From assembly GCF_003217495.1 (NCBI RefSeq), contig NZ_QJSW01000009.1, forward strand, positions 54,274-118,273: a stretch of DNA of 64,000 nucleotides, written 5' to 3'. This document shows, piece after piece, positions 59,357 to 64,000 of this stretch. This stretch comes from Paenibacillus barcinonensis (GTDB taxonomy: Bacteria; Bacillota; Bacilli; Paenibacillales; Paenibacillaceae). Positions within the stretch are counted from its first letter, which is position 1; each line of letters starts with the position of its first letter. A program made the position numbers and the translations under genes. The notes under the pieces were generated by a model. The model saw only the letters and a program-made list of their open reading frames with translations. It had not been told where the DNA came from and made no database searches.

Positions 59357-60655
59357 TTAGAGCTTTTGCAGATCCTGAACACCGCGATATACCGTATCGA
59401 ACAGTTCTTCCAGACTGTTTTCTTCGATGCAGGAGAAGGCAATTCGCAGGTCGGCTTCACCCAGCGCAATCGTACCTACGCCATATTGATGCAGTAAATG
59501 ACTACGCAGCTCCTCAGCGCCAACATGCTTCAGCTTCAGGCACATGAAGTAACCCGAGTTGAATGGATAATAATCCCATACGTCTCCATACTTGCCGCTG
59601 TCGAGAATCGTTTTGACTCTGTTAGCGCGGCCTTTCATTATCTCGAACTTCTCCAGCTTCTGAGCTTCAAACTCAGGTGCTTTCAATGCATCCAGAACAA
59701 ATGTCTGTGACGGGTGCGGGCCACTGGAGATGGTTGCACGAATGATCCCTAGCGTCTTTTGCTCCAATGCATGCAGCACAGCAGCATCCTCATGAGCAAA
59801 CGTAATGAATCCTACACGGAAGCCCCATACGAACTCTTCTTTCGTTGCGCCGTCAATCTTCACCGTTAATACACGTGGATGAATATTGGCCAGTTTACCA
59901 AAAAGAGACTCATGAATGGAATCCTCGAAGAACAAACCAAAGTAAGCATCGTCAGTCACAGCGACTACATTTACTCCAGCTTCAGCAGCTTGACGAATAG
60001 CATCCACAATAGCATCTGCTTCAGCAGCACCCGGTGTATAACCTGTCGGGTTATTCGGGAAGTTAAGCAGCACAATCGCTTTGCCTTTATCCTTCTGTGC
60101 AAGCAGCGCCTGAAGCAGTCCGTTGCTGTTAAAGTTCATCTGATCATCAAACAATGGATAATGAATCAACTGGCCGTGACGACGAATGCCAAAAGTCAGC
60201 TCGTAATTCTCCCAGTTTTTATCCGGATATATAACAGCGTCCCCTTCTTCTGTGAACAGGTCGGCCACAATACTGAGTCCATGGGTCAGTGCATTGGTTA
60301 CAATCGGATTACCGAACGATTTTCCTTCCAGGGAAGGGGTTTCCTTCAGCATCTTGTCTCTCCATACGGTCCGCAGTTCAGGCTTTCCTGCCGGCGGCGC
60401 GTAAGGGTACAGATCCTTAGGCTGGAATGCAGAAAGCTTCTCTTGAATCACCTGAAGATGCATCGGCACACCACCCTCCAGGGCGATACCAATCGTTGCA
60501 TTGTAGGTCTTGGCCAGACTTGCTGCTTCAGCAGATTGACTCAAGATACCTTCTTTTGGAAAATAAATTTCTTTGCCGAGCTGTGACAGCATGGAGTAGA
60601 CGTGACTGCTGCCGGCCTGAATACTTTCGTTCAACTGTTCAGCCAGTGGATTCAT
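59357..60655 (-). CDS. PLP-dependent aminotransferase, class I/II
   Basis: Fold-type I aminotransferase of unknown substrate. The 432-residue product shows the class segments: an APPAGKPELR-like substrate loop, NFPNNPTGY, TDDAYFGLF, the PLP-lysine region KIDGATKEEFVWGFRVGF, and the carboxylate-binding arginine near the end (ADLRIAFS). ATG 60655 has GGAAGG about 9 nt upstream; ATG 60664 touches that site. It is transcribed alone from a recognisable promoter. Substrate cannot be read from the sequence. Confidence 0.85.
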   Translation of the reverse strand: MNPLAEQLNESIQAGSSHVYSMLSQLGKEIYFPKEGILSQSAEAASLAKTYNATIGIALEGGVPMHLQVIQEKLSAFQPKDLYPYAPPAGKPELRTVWRDKMLKETPSLEGKSFGNPIVTNALTHGLSIVADLFTEEGDAVIYPDKNWENYELTFGIRRHGQLIHYPLFDDQMNFNSNGLLQALLAQKDKGKAIVLLNFPNNPTGYTPGAAEADAIVDAIRQAAEAGVNVVAVTDDAYFGLFFEDSIHESLFGKLANIHPRVLTVKIDGATKEEFVWGFRVGFITFAHEDAAVLHALEQKTLGIIRATISSGPHPSQTFVLDALKAPEFEAQKLEKFEIMKGRANRVKTILDSGKYGDVWDYYPFNSGYFMCLKLKHVGAEELRSHLLHQYGVGTIALGEADLRIAFSCIEENSLEELFDTVYRGVQDLQKL

Positions 60656-60696
60656 TCTTTTCATCCTTCCAAGTCTTTGTGATTCAACTGCCTAAC

Positions 60697-60725
60697 ATTA
60701 TATCACCTTGACATTCCCCCGTCAC
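60697..60725 (-). promoter_or_regulatory. Promoter of the aminotransferase gene
   Basis: On the minus strand: GTGACG at 60725-60720, a 17-bp spacer and TATAAT at 60702-60697, about 40 bp before the start. Confidence 0.6.
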
Positions 60726-60822
60726 GGAAATTACGCAATATGACAGTTATATCACTTCACCGCGTTGTTGCGGATGGAGAGAACACAGCATTTCAGCAGT
60801 GATAAGCCGGACTCAGACGAGT

Positions 60823-61440
60823 TTACATCTGGTGAAAAGGACAATATTTTTGCATCATCTCAGCCGTTTCCTGATCGCGGCCTTCATTTCGTTTGTTCAG
60901 CTCTCCGCTGATGTGCTCGAATCGTTCGGGAGTCAGATTTTGTCCAAATTTAAACTTGGCATGCATTCGATCCGGCACGATCCGAACGACAGCAACGGCT
61001 TTCAGGCTCCCTTTATAACGTGGGTCCTCTGCATCAATCGGCACGTAACCGCCTTGTGGCTGGAGCTTTTCCATAAAGCGCTGCAGCACCTTGCCTTTTA
61101 TATCAAGCTCTTGCACCAGTTCTGCGTGACCTGCAGCCATCACACTTTTGAAAAAGGAGGTTGCGGGACAAGCCAGCTCGGGATCACTGAAGAAGGACGG
61201 AATTAGCGAAAATTCCTCAGCCACAGTAAAGCTGACCGTTGAATGCTGCCTGATTTGCTTCATCTTTTCCCCGGCCAGGCTGCCATGAAAATAAAAACAC
61301 CCATCCATATATACAAAATTCAGCGGTGTCACTCTTGGTTCTCCCTCCGGGCTGACGGTGCCGAGAAATCCGAAGGAGCACTGGTCCAGAAAGGTGATCA
61401 TTTCCTGTTCTTGTTCTATAGAGAACTCTTTGCGTCTCAT
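60823..61440 (-). CDS. Pyridoxamine 5'-phosphate oxidase-like split-barrel flavoprotein
   Basis: The 205-residue product has the FMN-binding split-barrel pattern of the PNPOx-like superfamily: FGFLGTVSPEGEPRVTPLNFVY and FYFHGSLAGEKMKQIR. The PdxH-specific C-terminus is absent, so it is more likely an uncharacterised FMN or heme-type reductase than true PNPOx. ATG 61440 follows GGGGGA; the longer upstream frame has no ribosome site. It is divergent from a MocR regulator, a usual arrangement for PLP-linked genes, and may be its target. Confidence 0.8.
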   Translation of the reverse strand: MRRKEFSIEQEQEMITFLDQCSFGFLGTVSPEGEPRVTPLNFVYMDGCFYFHGSLAGEKMKQIRQHSTVSFTVAEEFSLIPSFFSDPELACPATSFFKSVMAAGHAELVQELDIKGKVLQRFMEKLQPQGGYVPIDAEDPRYKGSLKAVAVVRIVPDRMHAKFKFGQNLTPERFEHISGELNKRNEGRDQETAEMMQKYCPFHQM

Positions 61441-61519
61441 GTGTTTTCCCCCATTATGCAGATCATATACAAAAAAGAATTGAGCATGACGTTCCTTGAA
61501 GACAACGATAAAACAAATA

Positions 61520-61548
61520 TTGACAGTAAAATAGATCCAATTTACATT
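61520..61548 (+). promoter_or_regulatory. Promoter of the MocR gene
   Basis: A perfect TTGACA at 61520-61525, a 17-bp spacer and TACATT at 61543-61548, in the 181-bp divergent region. Confidence 0.55.
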
Positions 61549-61567
61549 CAGTTTTATAGTCCACTTT

Positions 61568-61607
61568 GGATGAAGGGTTGCCAGAAGGACAATCGACGGA
61601 TGAAGGG
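61568..61607 (+). promoter_or_regulatory. Direct repeats downstream of the MocR promoter
   Basis: GGATGAAGGG occurs at 61568-61577 and 61598-61607, a 30-bp step. MocR regulators such as GabR bind paired direct repeats three turns or so apart. The position after the promoter would suit self-repression. The second copy lies next to the ribosome site, so part of it may be there for translation. Confidence 0.35.
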
Positions 61608-61621
61608 AAGGGGAGGAGCAC

Positions 61622-63079
61622 ATGGAATTGTGGCTACCGCTTGACTCATATGAGCTCCAGCATCGTTACAAATATCAGGCGTTATATTACGCACTGCGGG
61701 ACGCGATTCATTCGGGTACACTGGAGGCAGGAGCGCGGCTTCCCTCTACACGTGTAATGGCAAAGCAGTACAAAATGTCACGCGGCTCTGTAGCCCAGGT
61801 GTATGATATGTTGCTTGCGGATGGGTATGTCCATGCCTATCGGGGAAAAGGAACCTATGTGACGGAATCTTTATCCACGCATACCGATCATCAACAAGAA
61901 GCTGTGCTGCCCCTCTCTCCATGGGCTGAACGATTGCTTGCATCGGCGGCAAGCGATAAGAGCCCGCGTGAAGAGATGCAGTCGGAGCATGAAGCTGTCA
62001 TTAACTTTCGGATGCAGCGTCTGCAGCCGGAGCATTTTCCTGCAGCGGAGTGGAAAAGTGCGCTTGCGGCAGTTCATCGCAGCGACTGGAGGCAGCCATG
62101 TGGTGCAGCCGGTGATCTGGAGCTGCGGGAAGCGATGGCCTCGCATCTCCGCTGGACACGCGGTATTCAGACGGAGGCATCCCAGATCGTGCTTTTCAGT
62201 GGCTCAATACAGGGCATCACGTTGATCTCCCAGCTATTCATTGCCGAAGGAAGCCCGGTCGTGCTGGAAAATCCGAGTTATCCGGGCATCGTACATGCGG
62301 TCAGATCTTGTGGGGGGCAGGTCATTCCAGCGGAAGTGGATGAGGGAGGAATTATTCCGAAGCATTGGCAGGCACAGACGCTGTTTGTTACGCCGACAAG
62401 ACAATTCCCTACAGGAGCGGTACTGGGTCTGGAACGAAGACGAGCGCTGCTGGCTTGGGCATCGAGGCAAAATGCCGTTATTGTTGAGGATGACTATGAC
62501 AGTGAGTTCCGCTGGGGCGGACGGCCGATCGAACCGCTCAAGGTGCTTGACCGCGAGCAGCGTGTCATCTATGTTGGTTCCTTCTCGCAGACGATGCCAG
62601 CTTCGTTCCGCTTAGGTTATGCCGTACTTCCACCCGCTCTTGTGGAGCCTCTTCTGGCCGCTAAAGCTTTGTATGAGCCGGTGTCACCGGCGTTGCTGGA
62701 GCAGCGTGCACTAGCCAGGTTTATGACTAGAGGAGGGTACTTGCGTCATCTGCGGAGGTTAACCCGGCTGTACGGAGAGCGGCATGATTTCTTGGTGCAG
62801 GAGATCGAGCGGTGTATGCCCAAAGCGTTCACGCTGCTGCCCGGAGATGCCGGGCTTACAATCTATGCGGTCTGGAACGGCGATCAGGCCAGCTACGAAC
62901 GTTTTACGGAGCATGTTCATAAGCAGGGAGTATTGTTTCGGGATGTGGAGCGATATCGCTTGATGCCGGGGAGTGCAGCGATCTGTTTCGGATTTGCTCA
63001 TCTGGAAAAAGTGGAGATTCGTGAAGGTGTGCGGCGAATGCAAATCGCATGGGAGAAGTGCACATTTTCGTTTCGTTGA
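61622..63079 (+). CDS. MocR-type (GntR/aminotransferase) regulator lacking the PLP lysine
   Basis: The 485-residue product has a GntR winged HTH (about 15-85; GARLPSTRVMAKQYKMSRGSVAQVYD) and an aminotransferase-like domain. Segments for cofactor and substrate are present (ENPSYPG, VTPTRQFPTG, VEDDYDSEFRW). The family motif around the Schiff-base lysine, normally SFSKT-like, reads SFSQTMPASFRLGY here, so Q323 (codon CAG at 62588-62590) stands where lysine is expected. It may bind PLP without covalent attachment, or sense something else. AGGGGAGGAG precedes ATG. It is divergent from the split-barrel gene. Confidence 0.88.
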   Translation: MELWLPLDSYELQHRYKYQALYYALRDAIHSGTLEAGARLPSTRVMAKQYKMSRGSVAQVYDMLLADGYVHAYRGKGTYVTESLSTHTDHQQEAVLPLSPWAERLLASAASDKSPREEMQSEHEAVINFRMQRLQPEHFPAAEWKSALAAVHRSDWRQPCGAAGDLELREAMASHLRWTRGIQTEASQIVLFSGSIQGITLISQLFIAEGSPVVLENPSYPGIVHAVRSCGGQVIPAEVDEGGIIPKHWQAQTLFVTPTRQFPTGAVLGLERRRALLAWASRQNAVIVEDDYDSEFRWGGRPIEPLKVLDREQRVIYVGSFSQTMPASFRLGYAVLPPALVEPLLAAKALYEPVSPALLEQRALARFMTRGGYLRHLRRLTRLYGERHDFLVQEIERCMPKAFTLLPGDAGLTIYAVWNGDQASYERFTEHVHKQGVLFRDVERYRLMPGSAAICFGFAHLEKVEIREGVRRMQIAWEKCTFSFR

Positions 63080-63139
63080 ATTCCGCTGTATAATGGGATA
63101 AGTGTGTAAAGAGATTAACTTTCAAGGGGGAGTGGCGAC

Positions 63140-63925
63140 ATGCTGCAGGCATCGCCGTCATCATTTATTATTTTGCCCGCTGTCGCTAAAATTGTCTGTG
63201 AACCGGGCTGGAAATGGCAGAAGCGGGAAAAGCCGATGCAAAATTATGATTTATTTTACGTGTGGAGCGGTGAAGGCACGGTTATTCTGAATGATCAGCC
63301 ATACGAGGTTGGCAAAGGGAGCTGTTTTCTGTTTCGCCCTGGCGATCATACGAGTGCTACACATAACCGGCAGAAGCCACTTGTGCTGACGTATATTCAC
63401 TTTGATGTGGACGGGCCTGTGACCGATGTGCCCCAGTCTTATCGCGAAGTGCAGGAGACGGTAGAATTTGAGCATCTGTTAGCACGGTATGTGCGGCTGT
63501 TTTTATCAGATGTATATGGACGTGATGAAGAAAACAAGCTGATTCTGAAGCAGCTTATGATTCATTTGCTGCGAGCAGATACAGAAGAGCCGGTAGAGAA
63601 AAAGGTAAGCAACCAGCTGTCAGATGTCATCCAGGAGGTTGCCAATTATGTTCGACAGCATCCCGGAATTACACATCGTGTAGAGGATCTGGCCGCACGG
63701 GCAGGGCTTTCGCCGCGCTACTTCTCGATCAAGTTCAAGGAACTGGTCGGCTCATCAGTGCAGTCCTATATTATTCGTATGCGTATTGAACGGGCAGAGC
63801 ATCTGCTGGTGCATACCGGTATGAACGTGACCGAGGTGGCGGATGCACTGGGGTATCGCGATATCTTTTTCTTCAGTCGCCAGTTCAAGCAGTATACAGG
63901 TAAAAGTCCGTCCGAAATTCGTTAA
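63140..63925 (+). CDS. AraC-family transcriptional regulator with cupin N-terminus
   Basis: The 261-residue product has an N-terminal cupin-like sensor domain (about 30-110; YDLFYVWSGEGTVIL; FLFRPGDHTSA) and a C-terminal AraC HTH pair (about 160-260; LAARAGLSPRYFSIKFKELVG; VADALGYRDIFFFSRQFKQYTG). Such regulators in Paenibacillus usually respond to sugars. GGGGGAG precedes ATG. No target gene lies within the window; it may be to the right. It follows the MocR gene by 60 bp with no terminator seen. Confidence 0.88.
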   Translation: MLQASPSSFIILPAVAKIVCEPGWKWQKREKPMQNYDLFYVWSGEGTVILNDQPYEVGKGSCFLFRPGDHTSATHNRQKPLVLTYIHFDVDGPVTDVPQSYREVQETVEFEHLLARYVRLFLSDVYGRDEENKLILKQLMIHLLRADTEEPVEKKVSNQLSDVIQEVANYVRQHPGITHRVEDLAARAGLSPRYFSIKFKELVGSSVQSYIIRMRIERAEHLLVHTGMNVTEVADALGYRDIFFFSRQFKQYTGKSPSEIR

Positions 63926-64000
63926 CGACCTGTCCAGGTCTGGATTCTAATGGCTTCGCCATCGTTTCAATGCTGGATTGCAGGGGTAAGTAACTAGCAA
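63926..64000. other. Right edge of the window, non-coding as far as visible
   Basis: 75 bp after the AraC stop. A short inverted repeat (ATGGCTTCGCCAT) lies near 63950. No start codon with a ribosome site can be seen before the window ends. Confidence 0.4.

Noticed and set aside
61441..61623. N-terminal extension of the split-barrel flavoprotein
   Set aside because: The open frame continues upstream, but GGGGGA precedes ATG 61440, which matches the family start; the extension overlaps the divergent promoter region.

Overview
The window looks like chromosome from a Paenibacillus-type, spore-forming Firmicute of medium GC. This is inferred from gene content: strong GGAGG ribosome sites with some TTG/GTG starts, sporulation genes (an Sda checkpoint protein, a YheC/D coat protein, a YjcZ peptide), Bacillus-type replication loaders (DnaB, DnaI), HemQ, KtrA/B, EcsA/B, and LplB/LplC-type sugar uptake under a YesM/YesN-type two-component system. 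No rRNA, tRNA, CRISPR array, transposase or phage gene was seen.

Layout. 1-2.4 kb: a 315-bp tandem repeat, a secreted GH53 galactanase, a candidate small RNA and a small hypothetical gene. 2.5-8.2 kb: polyphosphate kinase and exopolyphosphatase facing each other with overlapping ends, a small membrane protein, a YheC/D protein, sda with DnaA boxes in its promoter, and a zinc-ribbon protein. 8.3-14.7 kb: ferredoxin/flavodoxin-NADP reductase (yumC), NADH dehydrogenase (yumB) with a coupled small gene, hemQ, yuiB and dnaB. 15.0-35.2 kb: one long co-directional carbohydrate cluster (sensor kinase, AraC-type response regulator, binding lipoprotein, two permeases, GH3, GH38, GH125, a large unassigned clan GH-A enzyme, a second GH38). 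It reads as a system that imports mannose-rich oligosaccharides (N-glycan or yeast mannan type) and degrades them in the cytoplasm. It lies between dnaB and dnaI, which are normally neighbours. 35.3-44.6 kb: dnaI, trxA, uvrC, a CPBP membrane protease, ktrB-ktrA and a LysR regulator. 45-48.6 kb: sdhC-sdhA-sdhB, with a dispersed repeat element between sdhA and sdhB. 48.7-64 kb: two metallophosphoesterases, a GNAT acetyltransferase, a PHP histidinol phosphatase, a LysR regulator, CheX, a short-chain dehydrogenase, a DEAD-box helicase, ecsAB, a YjcZ peptide, an aminotransferase, a flavin split-barrel protein divergent from a MocR regulator, and an AraC regulator.

Most interesting signals. (1) Two families of dispersed structured elements: one in the leaders of uvrC and the DEAD-box helicase, the other tandem at the left edge and inside the sdh operon. 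Each has compensatory base changes between its two copies. (2) An imperfect direct-repeat operator shared, in opposite orientations, by the kinase and binding-protein promoters of the sugar cluster. (3) A clan GH-A enzyme of unassigned family inside an alpha-mannosidase operon. (4) A MocR regulator whose PLP-binding lysine is glutamine. (5) Readable regulatory sites: Pho-box repeats at ppk, DnaA boxes at sda, a CcpC-type dyad between the LysR gene and sdhC, and a hairpin that buries the ribosome site of the zinc-ribbon gene.

All calls come from reading sequence and recalled family knowledge. No database search, folding program or alignment was run.
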